Assembly (NCBI GenBank): GCA_025330725.1
Contig: JAIWND010000004.1
Span: 868,001-932,000, forward strand
Origin: Chlamydoabsidia padenii
Taxonomy: Eukaryota > Mucoromycota > Mucoromycetes > Mucorales > Cunninghamellaceae
DNA length: 64,000 bases
Direction: 5' to 3'
Shown here: piece after piece, positions 23,131 through 36,432 of the stretch
Numbering within the stretch: position 1 is the first letter of the stretch
Layout of the letters: every line of letters starts with the position of its first letter
Position numbers and translations under genes: made by a program
Notes under the pieces: model-generated
Databases searched by the model: none
The model's input: only the letters and a program-made list of their open reading frames with translations
What the model was told of the DNA's origin: nothing

Positions 23131-25051
23131 ATGTCGTCACCACCTGATTCCCTTTATGATATTGGTAAGTTAACTTTTTATGAATTATTGTCATTGAAGA
23201 GTAACCTTGAACACCTTTATTTTTATAGAAGATGCTGCTTCCAAAAAACGTGGAAGAGCTCAATCAGTAGAACCAACACCAACACCCAAGGACGAAGTAA
23301 GTAATAAAAAAAAAAAAGTGTTTGTATGGACATGCGTTTGCTAATATGACACTCATCCTTTATAGACTGAAACAGACAAGGCTCCTACAGTGTCTGCACC
23401 AAAGAAAACGTAAGCCCACTCTCACCATTTATTGGAATATCGTCTTACTCAAATTGACTATTGGTATTTAACGCTTTGGTATGCTTAATGCCACATAGGA
23501 AACGCGATGACGAATGTCCCCACGACGAAACTCTCAGCCGAAGCAACTCTGTCAGCACCATCCGCCGAAATATGAAAGACATGTCTACAACTGACAAGTC
23601 ATCAACAGATACTTTGGACGAAGCAATGATTGGGGACTCACAAGAAGATGATCATACGATGGGTACGAACAGCGAAAATGGCGACTCTCAACAACAACTT
23701 CAACATAGCCCTGATAATAGTGACAAAGACTCAAGTAATGTGTCACCCTCAACAGATACCAACAACACAAGTAACGCCGATAAACCTATCGATCCTCATC
23801 CTTCAAATAATTCAATCAATAGTGGCAATCAGACAGCAGCAACAGCAAAAGCCTTTAGTCAATTCGGCAGTAAAAACAACGGTGATACGGATGATTGGAG
23901 TGAATTCGCTGACGACAATGAAGAAGAAGATAAACCAACCACACCTAGTCTTCAAAACGATAATAAACCCAAATATACATTCGGAAGCTCGTCAGGATTT
24001 GGAACAAAAGGGTGGGCTTCTGCACATCAAACCACACCAACTCCGACCCAAAAGGTACAGTATGAATAGAAAAAGATGATCAGGATATTAACTTTTTTTT
24101 TTTTCTTTCTTTTTATATGTAGTCTACTTCATTCTCTGGTCTCTCAGGCACAACCTTTGGATCATCTTTTGGATCATCCTCATCCGGCCTTGGCTCTTTT
24201 GGCTCATCTTCTTCTCAAACATCAGCAACCAAGTCTACATCGGCTTTTGGGGCATTCGCAAACGCTCCCACCTCATCTCCATTTGCGATGGCAGCTGCAA
24301 ATGGTACCACAAATGCATTATCATCTCTTCCAAAGATCACTACTCCTTCATCGACATCAGCGGCTTTATCACCTGGCGACTCCACCTCAAGCAGCGTCAC
24401 CGGCTCCGACCATCAGGATGGACAAGAGAACAACAATACTGACGATCAACAAGAAAACAAGGACAAGGACAATGCAGAAACGGAACATACTTTTGGTGAA
24501 GCAAGTAAAATCAAGGTACCTGGTGTCAAACAAACTAAAGGTAAGAAGAAAAAAAAAAAAAAAGATAATGATGTTAACTGACTTTGATCTTTCATAGTTC
24601 ATACTGGCGAAGAGGACGAAGACACAATCTATCAAACAAAGGCCAAACTACTTGTCCTGGACTCAAACACTAATAATTGGAAAGAACGAGGTAGTGGGAC
24701 CTTCCGAATCAATGTCAAGGAACTGGAGTTAGATGGACGGACGACATGTCAAGCTAGACTGGTGATGCGCGCTGACTCGGTGTATCGCCTGATTTTGAAT
24801 CTGTTATTGTTTGCTGAAATGAAGGTGTTTATCATGCAAGACAGGTTTGTACGTTTTGCTGGATTCGAATCCGAAACAAAAGAAGACGGAACATTGGAAA
24901 CAAAGCTTGTCAACTATGCATTAAAGGTAAGTATACAATTCAACTTGGTCATGCCATACTAACTCTTTTCCATTTATAGGTTGCCAATCCTTCTGCTGCC
25001 CAAGAGCTCTACCATCAAATTACTTCCAGAATTCCATCAAAAGGCAACTAG
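23131..25051 (+). CDS. YRB2: Ran-binding nuclear export cofactor (Yrb2/RanBP3 family), 506 aa
   Basis: Seven exons: 23131-23164, 23229-23296, 23366-23409, 23499-24054, 24123-24540, 24598-24926, 24980-25051. The N-terminal part has basic patches (ASKKRGRAQS, KKTKRDDE) that could act as nuclear targeting signals. The middle is long and disordered with FG-type dipeptides (YTFGSSSGFG, TTFGSSFGSSS). The C-terminal ~140 residues are a Ran-binding domain: IYQTKAKLLVLD, WKERGSGTFRINV, RLVMRADSVYRLILNLLLF, and a final helix AAQELYHQIT. Disordered FG region followed by a single C-terminal RanBD is the Yrb2/Hba1/RanBP3 arrangement. These proteins assist Crm1-dependent export by binding RanGTP in the nucleus. 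Nup50-like nucleoporins are the alternative, but the N-terminal import-receptor-binding motif typical of them was not seen. Confidence 0.85.
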
Positions 25052-25415
25052 TATAGTTTAACCCTTATCCCCCTTTTATTAGCTTATACTTCATGGCGGT
25101 GTCTCATTATCATTAACATTATTATCATCATATCATTATCATTTTTTATCTATATGTTGTCTTTACTCCACTATTGATTTACAGTGGTGTCTCAAGCACT
25201 TGTCCCCCCTGTCTAATTCCCTGTAACTTGTCTACTTTTTTAGAATAAAAATATGATATTTATGCTGATCCAACTTTAATATGAATCAAAAAAGGTGTTT
25301 GAGTTTGAATCAAGCCACTCACAAAAGACCTTCAAATTGAATCGGGATTTGATCTTTCCTTTTTTTTTTTTTTTTTTTTTTTTTTGCCTTCTGTCTTCTT
25401 AATCTTTATAAAACT
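25052..25415. other. Spacer upstream of the THADA gene
   Basis: AT-rich 3' flank with ATTATCATC repeats and an AATAAA at ~25244, then the promoter of the next gene with a strict recurrent element at 25343 and a 27-nt T tract before the leader. Confidence 0.6.
25343..25350 (+). promoter_or_regulatory. CGGGATTT element
   Basis: ATCGGGATTTGATC, ~66 bp upstream of the THADA start codon and directly upstream of a poly-T tract. Confidence 0.6.
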
Positions 25416-26653
25416 ATGGGTGATAAAGAACGTCTTGGGAAGAAAACCATACGCCTTCCCTCTATTTTATTCACCAAATGGAGAACAGAGGTGGTCGATA
25501 AACAAGATACTTTGCTGTCAAAACATTCCGACTTACCTTTGGTGGCAACTTTGACAGGGTTATTTAACGGACAAGATCAACCTTGGGAAAAGCAATCCTC
25601 TTTATTGAAGCAAACAGGTATATAAAACAAACATAATGACAATATGACTACTAAATATGTAATACTTGTGCTGTTTATCTATTTTGACGTGTATAGTTAA
25701 AATCCTAAACACAAGTGAAAAGAACAACAAGAATCAACAGGACTTGGTCAAGAATCTGGTGGAACCTATGGCAGCACTGGGATACTTTTATGCATCAGAA
25801 AACAACACTCGACGTTTATTCATTCCTCTTCTTGAAACAACCTCACGTTATTTTGGCAAAAATGACCTCTCAAGTTCCTCGACTACCTTGATCGATATCT
25901 ACACCGATTATCTCGCAACTGGTGATGATATGGAGAAGGAATACAACGACAGCAACAATACTCACGCTCACAAGTCCTTGACCATCTACATGACATTGGA
26001 TTTCGATTTAGGCCGACGATTGATTGCCAACACATATGAACTCACTCTTCGCTATCTCGTCCAACACGCCACGACAACACAAAAGCTCTTGAAGAACCCT
26101 TCCACCACCGACAACAAAGTACTTGCGACCTCGGTGGATCAATTGACTCTCAACATTCATTATCTGATTAAAACAACAATGTCCCTTTTAACACGCTCGG
26201 ATGCCACTGAATCGGTGCTTGGTCATGTACTTAATGAAAGCACTCGTGAAGACAGTCCGTATGTAGATCTCCTTGGTGAATTGACACAACTTTTATTGGA
26301 CATCACCACTCATCCTGAATTGTATGGCAAAGATTGTTGTCAGGTGGCAAGTATGGCTCTTGGTGCGGTGATCAACTTGGGCAAGGATGCTTCTTTTGTG
26401 CGCGACTGGATCCTGGGATGGTTCTTCCTTGAATCGCCTGGGGCTGCTTCTGAACATATGTCGACTCTTTTTGGAATGACAAGACCATTGGAAACTGAAG
26501 GCTTTGCTAACAATGTAGGTTGGACTGGGAAGGATGCTCCTATGATGTTTGTCATCCGCGGCATGATCTCTACTGTACGAAAACAAGTCCTCTTTATTCC
26601 ATGCGATACTGATATAACCGTGTCTGTTTTGGAAAGGTAAGTGATGGAACACA

Positions 26654-26700
<47 letters not shown>

Positions 26701-28933
26701 CGATAACAAAGGATGTACTAACGTATATCTTAATTTTACATAGTCATGGTACATTTAAAAACCTTCACGAACTTTATTTTGCTGGGGCGGAATACTTTTG
26801 CATGATGGACAATGGTGACTCCTTGGGGAAAGTGATTGCTTTTGATGCAATGGCCACATGGTTATTAGAACTGAAGAATGCAATGGTGGCAAACAACCAA
26901 GAAACACAAAATGCCTACGAAGCTGCCAAGATCCTCTCTAATGCAAACGCTGATAAATTGATTCATTATGTATGGAACTATTGGGATGATCCTATCGACT
27001 CACTCCAACACAGGGTAAGAAAAATAAATGGTAATTCTTTGTTGTATTAACCTCTTCTTTAGGTCCGTAGTATTTTTGAACTGTTGTTGAACATTTTGGA
27101 TATCAAGGCTGCATACTTTAATGAAGAAAAAGAACATATGGCTTATCTTTCGAACTTATTGAAGAACTTGTTAATGATGGATTGGCATAGAAAGGTAGAT
27201 AGATAGAAGGCCAAAAAAAAAAAAAATGGATATTGACCACCTTCTCTTTTTATGTTTTATCTGATAGGTGAAATATGCTTTGATGACATTACTGGTTGCC
27301 AAATTGGGGACGAATTGCTACTTTGACATGGAACCTGATTTGGTATGGAAATGCTTACGCGCAATGGACAGTTTAAGTTTGTCTTCTCAAATTGGTGGGT
27401 TTATCTTGGAGCTCCTCAATCGACGTATTCTAGAAACAGCTTCCAATTGTAAACCATCCAAAGGCCAACACATTAAATTGGTTGCAAAAGATGATAACAC
27501 AAAGGTAAAGTTTTATCACTATATGAACAATGGATGGAAAATACTCACTACAACTATATATAGATGTTGATTGATCGTTGGATTGCTTTGTGGGCTATTC
27601 CTATGCTACGGTGTTTAACTTCTTCATCCGACATCCTTAGACAAAATGCCAGTGGATTCATTTTGCAACCTTTATTCAAGACAAACGTGGACTCATTTTG
27701 GTACTTGTTGGACATATTGAATGATGCTTCACACGGTGCTTGGGATATCCTTGATCGTCGCCATCGATTACACGCCTTCATCACCATTCTCAAGGTTGCT
27801 CGTAGCTTGGATATTGTGGACGGGACTATGTATACTCGAGGTAAATCAAGACACTATAATTATAAAGTAAACAGACAAGGGAGAATATACTAATCTCTTC
27901 ATATCTTAGACAATGAGCAAACCAAGAATCTGCGTAAAGTATCTATCGACACGTTGAAACTAGCAGCCTACCATTTGGATCCTCAAATCCGTATCGATAC
28001 CTTTGGTCTCTTGTGTGAATCTCGGAAAGGTGCTGCTGTGGTGACCGACATTGAATTGGAAATGATAAAGTACTTTTTGCCTCTCAACATGAACTGTGGC
28101 TCGCCTGAATTCCGACAAAAACTATGCGCTCATCTCACCAAACTATTGACGCGACTCCGTGGTAACATTTATGCACAAAATCGACTTTACCTATCACACA
28201 CAACATATCTCGAAATTGCCACCAACGAAAAACGATCCAAGGAAGATATCGATGCTACACGAGTGGAACTCGAGGCTGTCGAGCAAACCATCCAACACGG
28301 CAAGGCATTCCTTTACTGGCTTAATGATCACATTGCTACGTCTCTTTATCCTGGTGCCTCCTTCCAACGTGTTGCCACCGCCTTGCGTATTTTGAATCTT
28401 CTTATCACCATATATGGCATCCCTGATTCAACCTCGGATTCATCTGACGACTCACAAAAGTCAACTACATCAGCAATTGGCATTCATGGTGCATCTTGTG
28501 AATTCCCATTTATCATTCCTTTGGCCTCTCCTCGTAATGCTAAACTATTGATCGATACATTGATGGATTCTTATGATTTTAATCGGAACATGGCATTTGA
28601 CATCTTATGTCAGTTTCCAAGTCCGCTCCCTGGTGTGATGTCCAAGGAAAATGTGCAAGACTTATTGTGGTGGGGTCTTAACAACGTGGTCAGTGCTCGT
28701 GCAGGTGAAAGCGACAGTGGTGCGATGGTCTTCCGTCTGGTGTTTACAAAATATGTGGTTGGTCTTGGATTCAATCTATACCCTCAACAAAAGGACGTAT
28801 CAGCAACTCTCATCAAAGGGGAAAAATCTGTCCGTGGTAAAAAGAAGAAACATGGCTCTTCTGCAGGTAAAGCAGTGTCACTCGATCTTTCTTTTATCAC
28901 CTATACTAATCCCACACTACTTTTTTTTTCTTG

Positions 28934-28974
<41 letters not shown>

Positions 28975-31900
28975 ATATTTACCGATAGACTCCTCGATAT
29001 GCTTGAACAACAAATTGAAACTGCAAAATCAAACCTTTTGTTGGCTGCTCAACATCATCCTATGCATGGTACCTTGTTGGCTCTCCAGTAATAAAAAACT
29101 CTCACTCACCCGCTCAATAACCCTAAACCCAACTAACACCTCTTTTTTGTATTGAACTTACAGATATGTATTCCGGGAACTGGACTACCGTAATGCGTAT
29201 ATGACGAACGATCAAGAAAGATGGAGGGAAATTCATTCTCGTACTCTGTCACTGATTCATTCTGCCTGCCTTTGTGTGATGGATGTATTATCAAATCAAT
29301 CGCCCGAAGGAAACGTACCCTCAACATTCAAGGAAATGGAAGAAGCTATCGATGATCTGGTGGGACAAGACTCTGAAAATACCGATCCTGTCTTTGGTCC
29401 CAAACATCAAGTTATTCTCAGCTGTTGTTGGCGTGCGGTCAAGGAAGCTAGGTAAAAAATGATTGAAAAAGAATATTGTGTTGTATTAACGTTTGCCATT
29501 CTCTTCATTAATGTATTTATAGCTCTTTATTAGAAGTTATCATCAGCAAGACCCCTATTGGTAAAAACAACAAGGACAAGAAACATTTATTGTCATTCTC
29601 GGATCTGGAAGAAAGTGGAAGTTTGCTCCGAACTCTCCTGACAAGCATTCGCCACCGAGGTGCCTTCTCTGCCGTTTACCCAACTTATGTGTCTCTATGT
29701 GCTCGATTACTGTCATCTCAAGATCCAGAATTAAACAGCTTACCACGTCAATGGATCGAGGTAGGATGTGTATATGTGGAAAAGGAAGGTGGGGTCGTAT
29801 GTAACTAACTTGTCTTTTACAATTCATAGGAAAACCTTTCAAGTCTTACATCAAGCAACATCTCCATCACCAGACGAAGTGCCGGCCTTCCTCTTTGTAT
29901 CCTTGCCATTGTCAGTAGTGAACCTGTTACCAAAAAAGAACTCTTGGGCAAGACTTTTCAACAACTTTTGGCTTTGGCGGCCGAAGAACCTCCTACGGAT
30001 GCTGATCAACGAATTGACCTTCCTCAAGTCCATGCATACAACATTATGCGCACCATTTTCATGGACTCTAAACTAGGTACTCGGGTTTTGGAATACGCTT
30101 CAAATGGATTCTCATTGGCTATCAACGGATTCTCATCATCAAGGTAAGTACTAACAAGAAGAAGATAGTTGTATTGTAACTCATCGTGATTTTATAGTTG
30201 GGCGATCCGAAATTGTGCTGTCATGCTCTTCTCCACCCTTTTACAACGAACCCTGGGCACCAAAAAGACTCGGGATGAACATAGTAATGTCAACAATTTG
30301 ACTGGACAAGAATTCTTCACTCGTTTCCCCAAACTTCATCCCTATCTCTTGAAGGAATTGGAAAAGGCTGTCAATCAACTTTTAGGCAAATCTATGGTAA
30401 GCTATTGATACAAACATATTGAATAGAATGATCAACTAACAATCCTATTATCAATTAGGCTGAAAGTGTCCATCCTGGATTGTACCCCATGTTGACTCTT
30501 CTATCGCGATTACGGCCTTCGGTGATGGATAACGCCAGCGATGCTCTTTCCATGACGCCGTTTGTTCCGTTGGTCATGTCTTGTGCTGGAAGCTCTATTT
30601 ATAAAGTAAGAAAAGATTGGCGGGGTTTAAAAACAATTTATGCATGATGGTCAAATCTTTTTTTATTTATTTATAACTATTATATATTTATTTAGACACG
30701 GGAAATGGCGGCTCGAGCATTGGTACCTTTGATTCCATCCACCTCTTCATTGGTCGTTATGATTGCTGATCTATTGGAATGGAACCAAAACTTGACACAA
30801 AATGACATACATGGCCGATTAATGCAAATACAATTCCTACTCCGCTGCCACTTGTATCAAGGAACAACAACAGATACGATACTTTTGGAATTGGTCAAGT
30901 CTCTCTCTGGTGTACTTGTCCGGTGCCTCTCAGTGATCAACCAACTGAATCGAATCTCACAAGCATTACTTTTGGACATCATCTCGGAATTCTGCTTGGA
31001 TTGTAAATGGATCTATGAAGACAAGTCTCCTCAATTGATTGAAGGTAAGATTCATACTCCGTCTTCTCACCTATGCGAATAATATTTAACCACTGCCTTT
31101 ATATATGTATAGAATTACTATCTGTGTCGGACGAGTCGTTTGAATCTCTTCGTGGTTTTGTATTGTCTTACTGTAGCGAATTTATCAAATCAAGTACTCA
31201 TGGTGAACAGCACATTGGTGATTATTTGGCTAGACAGTCTATGGCAAATGTTATTATCTTGGGCTATTTGAACTTTGGCATCAGCGAACTACCTGACGTT
31301 TTATATCTTTTGGATGATCCCGATTATGAAGTCCGACTGCTTGTCATGTCGAAACTAATGGAACACTTTAAAAAGCTAGACGATGCAAACACAGTCCCAG
31401 GGTAAAAAGCAATAACAACAACAACAACAACAATATATTATATACTGAAAATCTTTCTTTATAGTGTGGGCGCTTTGCAACTAAAGTTGATTCAAAAGAC
31501 TTATGACGGTGAAGGTAATATCCACTGTTTTGCATTGGCTGCGAAATTCCTCATGAATCTCAAGAATATCCAACTCTATCCGAAAATCACCATTCAAACC
31601 GATAAATCTATTGACTTTACTCTTGACCAATACTGGAACAAATTGCTTGAACACTTTACTCACAAACAATCGATTTTGGTTACTGAATCTGTCCTCCCTC
31701 TGCTTGGTGCATTATTGGCTCAGGTAATACAGTATACTACTTGACCCATACTCTGAATTAACCGCCCCCTTTTTTTTTTTTTTTTGCTAGATATTGCAAA
31801 GTCCGCTCAACAATGATTGGGTGCAGGATTGCTTGAAGACTTGGAGCTCATTCGTGGTCAAATATAGTAACAAGGAAGTGGTAAGTAATGAAAAAGCATA

Positions 31901-33157
31901 CAATCTCAATTGACTGCCTCTTAATTCTTTTATTCTGTTGCCGATTCCATAGACTCTACCTCTCCGTGAAGCCGTTGTCAAATCGATTGAATTCACCGCC
32001 AAACATCTATTTATGCATACCGTCCAATTGGGCGAAGCTGCCGACTCTGCTAGAACCTCTGTAGAATTGGCTATCATTCAACTTTTACAGGTAATTCCAT
32101 CATTCAAGACATCTACCAACTATAAATCATAATTATATACTAACTATACTTGGTTTTTTATTTAGGACGATGACTCTGATGTACGCCATAACGTGGCCAC
32201 TATCGTATCTGATGCTTTGCAACTGACAGTAAGGATGAATCCCTCTCAACAAGGAAGCAGAATGAATAATGTTGCATACTAAACTGATTCCTTTTTTTAT
32301 CTATAGACGCCAGTACATCCTGAACGTGCTGTGGAACTTGTTCATCGTCATCTCACCAAACGTGTCACGTACCCTGCCAACCTTCAAACATCATTGACAC
32401 AAACCTTGATTGGCAATGAAAAATTACGTAAGTATAGCCCCACAAAACAAAGTGAAAAACATACTAATCTTTTTATTCTGATTTACAGGAATGATTTGGA
32501 ACGACGAACTCAACAGTAACAGAAGCTTATTCGAAAAAGAAAACCCCAACATTTACAAAGAAGACATGGTCGACGTTCAATGGGCAGCTGTAGATCTGGA
32601 TCAACTGCATTATCATCAACCCGAAGAATTCTCCAAGGTTATGCAACAACAATCCATTTTTGTGATGGACGTGGCCAATCAACTGATCGAATTCTGTAGA
32701 TTATTAGAACCAGCCTCTGGATCATTGGTAAGATATAGAAAGAAAGAAAAAAAATGGATTAATCTCTTAACTCATTTTCTTTTGATTGCATTTAGACCAT
32801 GAAACATGGACCCTATGGTATCACTTCCAAATCTGTCCTCTTTTTGACCGCCTACCGTTTATTACTGGTGATGATATTCTCCTACGATTTTCTCACTGAA
32901 ATACCAAGTCTGGCACCTGACTTTGTCCCGATTACTAAAGGTAAACCAAGCTTGATCATCACCTTCGAATACTAATGTTATTACCTGTAGAATTAAAGTC
33001 CGCTTTGCATAATCTAAATGAAGACTCGGTCCATCCTTTACTCTGGCAACAACTTTATGGCGAATCCGGGCTGGCAACCAAGATCCACAGGTTTTTACGA
33101 CTCTTTAACAAGCCTACCTACAACCTATTCCTTATTGCGCCGGATTTCAGGGAATGA
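25416..33157 (+). CDS. TRM732: THADA/Trm732 family protein (DUF2428), tRNA 2'-O-methylation cofactor, 2058 aa
   Basis: 23 exons: 25416-25617, 25697-26636, 26744-27014, 27063-27194, 27268-27504, 27564-27840, 27910-28866, 28973-29087, 29164-29451, 29523-29760, 29830-30143, 30198-30396, 30459-30605, 30696-31044, 31113-31401, 31465-31723, 31791-31880, 31953-32090, 32166-32228, 32307-32427, 32489-32727, 32796-32940, 32991-33157. All phases agree. The protein is an alpha-solenoid of HEAT-like repeats. Family hallmarks are visible in order: RIDTFGLLCESRKGA and FLPLNMNCGSPEFRQKL, then SCCWRAVKEASSLL, SIRHRGAFSAVY, ISITRRSAGLP, WAIRNCAVMLFSTLL, and DDPDYEVRLLVM. Yeast Trm732 partners the Trm7 methyltransferase to modify nucleotide 32 of certain tRNAs. 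Length is close to human THADA. Introns 2 and 7 contain A runs of 45 and 38 nt. Confidence 0.93.
26655..26699 (+). repeat. A45 homopolymer in THADA intron 2
   Basis: An uninterrupted run of A within the intron 26637-26743. The true length is likely variable or imprecise in the assembly. Confidence 0.9.
28934..28971 (+). repeat. A38 homopolymer abutting a splice acceptor
   Basis: The run ends with the A of the inferred acceptor AG (28971-28972) of THADA intron 7. The pyrimidine tract lies upstream of the A run, not next to the AG. Confidence 0.85.
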
Positions 33158-33521
33158 ATTAGAATAGACATAGATATAGAATGTAGTTATTAAAATGTAA
33201 TCGTTATCAATAAAGGGGCTTTTTAGTTTGATCGAATTTGTAACTTGACACTTGATTGATTGTAGTTCAACCTCGTGTGATCTTCACTGGTTGGAAAATG
33301 TGTGGTGGTACATCATGATTATATATAAAAGATAATTCGGCACATATTTGGAGTAAAAACAGCGGGGGAGGGGGAGGGAAAGGGACATACAATGTAAAGT
33401 GGAGAGGCAGGATTCGAATTGTAAAAGGTTTGCTTGAAGAAGACGTATCATAATGATGGTTTTTATTAATTAAAGTATAATTTATTCTATTCTATTCTAA
33501 TGACTACCACTAAATTACATT
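33158..33521. other. Spacer between convergent THADA and Nudix genes
   Basis: 3' flanks of both genes, a G/A-rich stretch near 33362-33385 and AATAAA-like sites. No gene seen. Confidence 0.6.
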
Positions 33522-34074
33522 CTAAATAATGCCTAGTTTCTGCTGGAGGCCCACATCTTGTTCGACCATACGGATCAAATGAACGAGAGGTTGGAATAAA
33601 GGTGTGCGCTGAGTCAGTTCCTGCCAAGTCACCCATTGCCATTCGCCTTGTATTTTATCGGGTTCCATCACCTTCAAGTTATCAATCCGGTCAATCTGAG
33701 ATTGCATAAAGACGGTGACATAGTGTTTATCTTCGGCCATAATGTCGTTAGTGATGGCCAGAAAAGTTGGTATGCCAATGTCCAGATTAGTTTCTTCCAA
33801 AGATTCACGTCGCGCACATTCTTCAAATGACTCTTTGAATTCCAAATGTCCTACAATTAACGTGAGTGAGTTTGAGTAAGTATCTGGGGGAGGGATCTTA
33901 CCTCCTGCCAATTGCCAGGTGCCTGCGCCATGAGAGCTTTTGCGTTGAGAGACCAAAAACTTGAGATTGTTGCCGAATCGATGTTTAATGATGGATCCGA
34001 TACCTACTTGGACTGTTCCTTAGGATGGAATGAGTTACAGGTAAATGATCTAGGTGCTAGATTTTACCTTGCAT
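33522..34074 (-). CDS. Nudix hydrolase (NUDT15/plant NUDX1-like), 150 aa
   Basis: Three minus-strand exons: complement(34068..34074), (33902..34018), (33522..33850). The first coding exon is just 7 nt (ATGCAAG), giving MQG before TVQVGIGSII. The Nudix box G-x5-E-x7-REUxEExGU appears as GHLEFKESFEECARRESLEETNLDIG, with RESLEE as the metal-binding core. The preceding TWQLAGG and following ITNDIMAEDKHYVTVFM match small NUDT15/NUDX1 proteins, which hydrolyse nucleotide triphosphates such as oxidised or modified dNTPs, or isoprenyl diphosphates in plants. Substrate cannot be read from sequence. Length equals the family norm. A strict CGGGATTT element lies 66 bp upstream of the start. Confidence 0.92.
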
Positions 34075-34139
34075 TGTAGTGAAGTTGGAAAGAAGAAGGA
34101 AGGAGGGAGGAGCCCCAGACGGTTTTAAATTCCAAAAGT

Positions 34140-34147
34140 CGGGATTT
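34140..34147 (+). promoter_or_regulatory. CGGGATTT element
   Basis: GTCGGGATTTCAATTTTT, 66 bp upstream of the Nudix start codon (minus-strand gene), orientation opposite to transcription. Confidence 0.6.
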
Positions 34148-34639
34148 CAATTTTTGTGGACCTTTTTTTCCCCAGTCGGGGTTTTCCACTTTGAAGGGTA
34201 TACGGCAGAGACCACCCGAAACCACCCGAAACCACTTTTAGAGACGGCGAGATTTGGATTCTTGAAGGGCGTAAAAAAAAAAAGGAACACTCGACTGGAT
34301 CAGCATTAAAGGCTACAAAAATGAACTAAGATGCACAGCCGTTTCGTTGAGGATGCTCTCATTCACGAACCAGCTGATTGAAATACATCGTCCTATCACT
34401 GTATAGTACACGATAAGAAGAGGTATTGACAACGATATTCTCTTTTAGAAAAGATCAGCGGACTTGCTGCATCTCGGAGATCTGTGAGATCATCTTGATA
34501 AATATACATCTCAGCTGGCATGGTGAAACTATCATACATAGGCTGCATCACTTTGATAAGATGAAAGAGAAGAAAAGCGATCGACTATAATGTCGGTAGA
34601 GTGGTTTGTATGTGTCGAGACTGTTTCTGTGATACATGG

Positions 34640-34647
34640 CGGGATTT
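34640..34647 (+). promoter_or_regulatory. CGGGATTT element
   Basis: GGCGGGATTTGAAAATC, one of the best matches to the consensus, in the middle of the Nudix-cyclin spacer. Confidence 0.5.
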
Positions 34648-35447
34648 GAAAATCGGAGTTGAACTAGTCTTCTTGGTATTGCATGAATTTCGTCCTGAGC
34701 CATGCTTATTGTCAGTTTCAAAACAACTTTATTGTTAACAAGGGAAAGTGATCCAATTGTATAAAAAATAAATAGATGTATATTTATAGATCAAGGATCA
34801 TAACATCAAGACACTTCGAGTAGAATGAAAGTTACATGTGTATGTGCCGATGGTGGAACAGCCATTGCAACACCAAGAATGGCGTAAAAGGAGTCGCATG
34901 GTTCTAAAACTTAAAACGAAACACGTCCTTATGGTAGCAATCGTGTGATCGTTTGTCATGGTAGCTGAAACTCTTTACTTTTTTTTTTTTTTTTTTTTTT
35001 TGGTCCTCCGATACGAGTTGGCGCCTTTTTTTGCCCTTCCTTTTGATACATATGAAATAATACCCCACTGATAATTAGCAATATGTAGGAGACTGTAACA
35101 TCCATATGCGATCGATGGCACATACTAGCAATCTGAAAGGGAAAAAAAAAACGCCTCTACTTATTTCTTCTCAAACACTTTTTGTGAACAAAACGCCAAC
35201 CTATATCATTTGTATGAGGTGACATGATTACTATACTCCAAGATTTTTTCCCGCCTTCATTTTAAAACCCCGCGATAGTGCGACTAAAAAAAGGGATAAG
35301 GAGAGGGGCTATTTTTTCTTTTCTCTTTCTTTCACTCCCTTTTCTTCTCTCTTTTACATTAGTCAACATTATTCTCTCTATCTCTCTCCTCTTTTTTTTT
35401 TTTTTTCTTCTTCTTTTTTTTAACATTTCCTTTATAACATTACTAAA

Positions 35448-36432
35448 ATGTTTCACTCTCAACTGGAAAAGTCATGGATGGATTCACGCATCAGTCAAGA
35501 CCTCATCACCTTGTTAGCACACCAAGTCACCAAGATCGCTCCGACCTATTCATTAACAACGCGAACAAGCAAATCGACTGCGCATGGCACCGATCCTACG
35601 GTCATTCCACCATTACAAGACTTTATTGATCTCTTGGCTCGTCGATCTCGTACTCGAACAGGCACCGCCTTGGTGGCCATGACATTACTCGGTCGACTTT
35701 CTCAGCGACTTGGACTGGTCACCACCACTGGACTGGCATCAGCACCTCAACGTATCTTTTTGGCGTCATTAATCATTAGCACCAAACTGATACATGATAC
35801 CTCACCAAAAAACAAACATTGGCTAGCCTTTGCAAATGGTTATTTCGAACTGGACGAGATCAATTTGATGGAAAAACAATTCTTGACGCTTATGGTAAGT
35901 AACAAAACATAACAAAACAGATACACATACACGTACATCATAATATAAGGGGGAGGGGCCCTAAATGGGAAAAAGACACTCGTCTAACCATCATTTATAT
36001 ATATAGGACTTTAATCTATCGATATCCGATTACGATTTTGCACAAGTGGTGGATCATTACAAACGACTACATAAAGACAATAGCAACAATAGAAAAAAGA
36101 TAAAAAGCAACCGATGGCAAGATACTCCTGATCATTTGGTGTCTCCTAACCGAAGCGTGGCGTTGGTGGCCAAAACTACTAGGATCACTACACACTCTTC
36201 TTCATCATCCACTTCTTCATTACGATCGGCATTATCGGCGTCTTCATCCTCATCCTCCACTTCCTCTTTGATGACATTATCCTTATCATCCACACCGGTA
36301 CTTGATCCTCTTTTATCGTCCAACAGTACCTCATCAACTTTACTACGCTCACCGAACTCTCCTGTCAAGACCATGAAAAGGGCAAAAAGAACTTGGTGCT
36401 ACCCGACAAAATCACCTCTCATCTCGGTTTAA
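35448..36432 (+). CDS. Pcl/Pho80-type cyclin, 290 aa
   Basis: Two exons, 35448-35894 and 36007-36432. The cyclin box covers residues ~45-165: PPLQDFIDLLARRSRTRTGTA, LVAMTLLGRLSQRL, APQRIFLASLIISTKLIHD, then SPKNKHWLAFANGYFELDEINLMEKQFL, ending in DFNLSISDYDF. The NKHW...NLMEKQ block is typical of the Pcl1/Pcl2 branch of Pho85-partner cyclins. The C-terminal ~110 residues are Ser/Thr-rich with KR patches and probably disordered. Such cyclins direct a Cdk5-like kinase in cell-cycle entry and morphogenesis; the specific partner here is inferred. The promoter contains CT-rich tracts and a degenerate recurrent element near 35259. Confidence 0.9.

Larger units (their letters stand above)
34075..35447. 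other. 1.37-kb intergenic region between divergent Nudix and cyclin genes
   Basis: No gene detected. Contains strict elements at 34140 and 34640, a degenerate reverse copy (TTTTAAAACCCCGCG) near 35259, a T23 run at 34979-35001, and a C/T-rich block just before the cyclin start. Confidence 0.6.

Noticed and set aside
34979..35001. T23 tract as a terminator
   Set aside because: Pol II genes do not use it, and no Pol III gene was found upstream of it.
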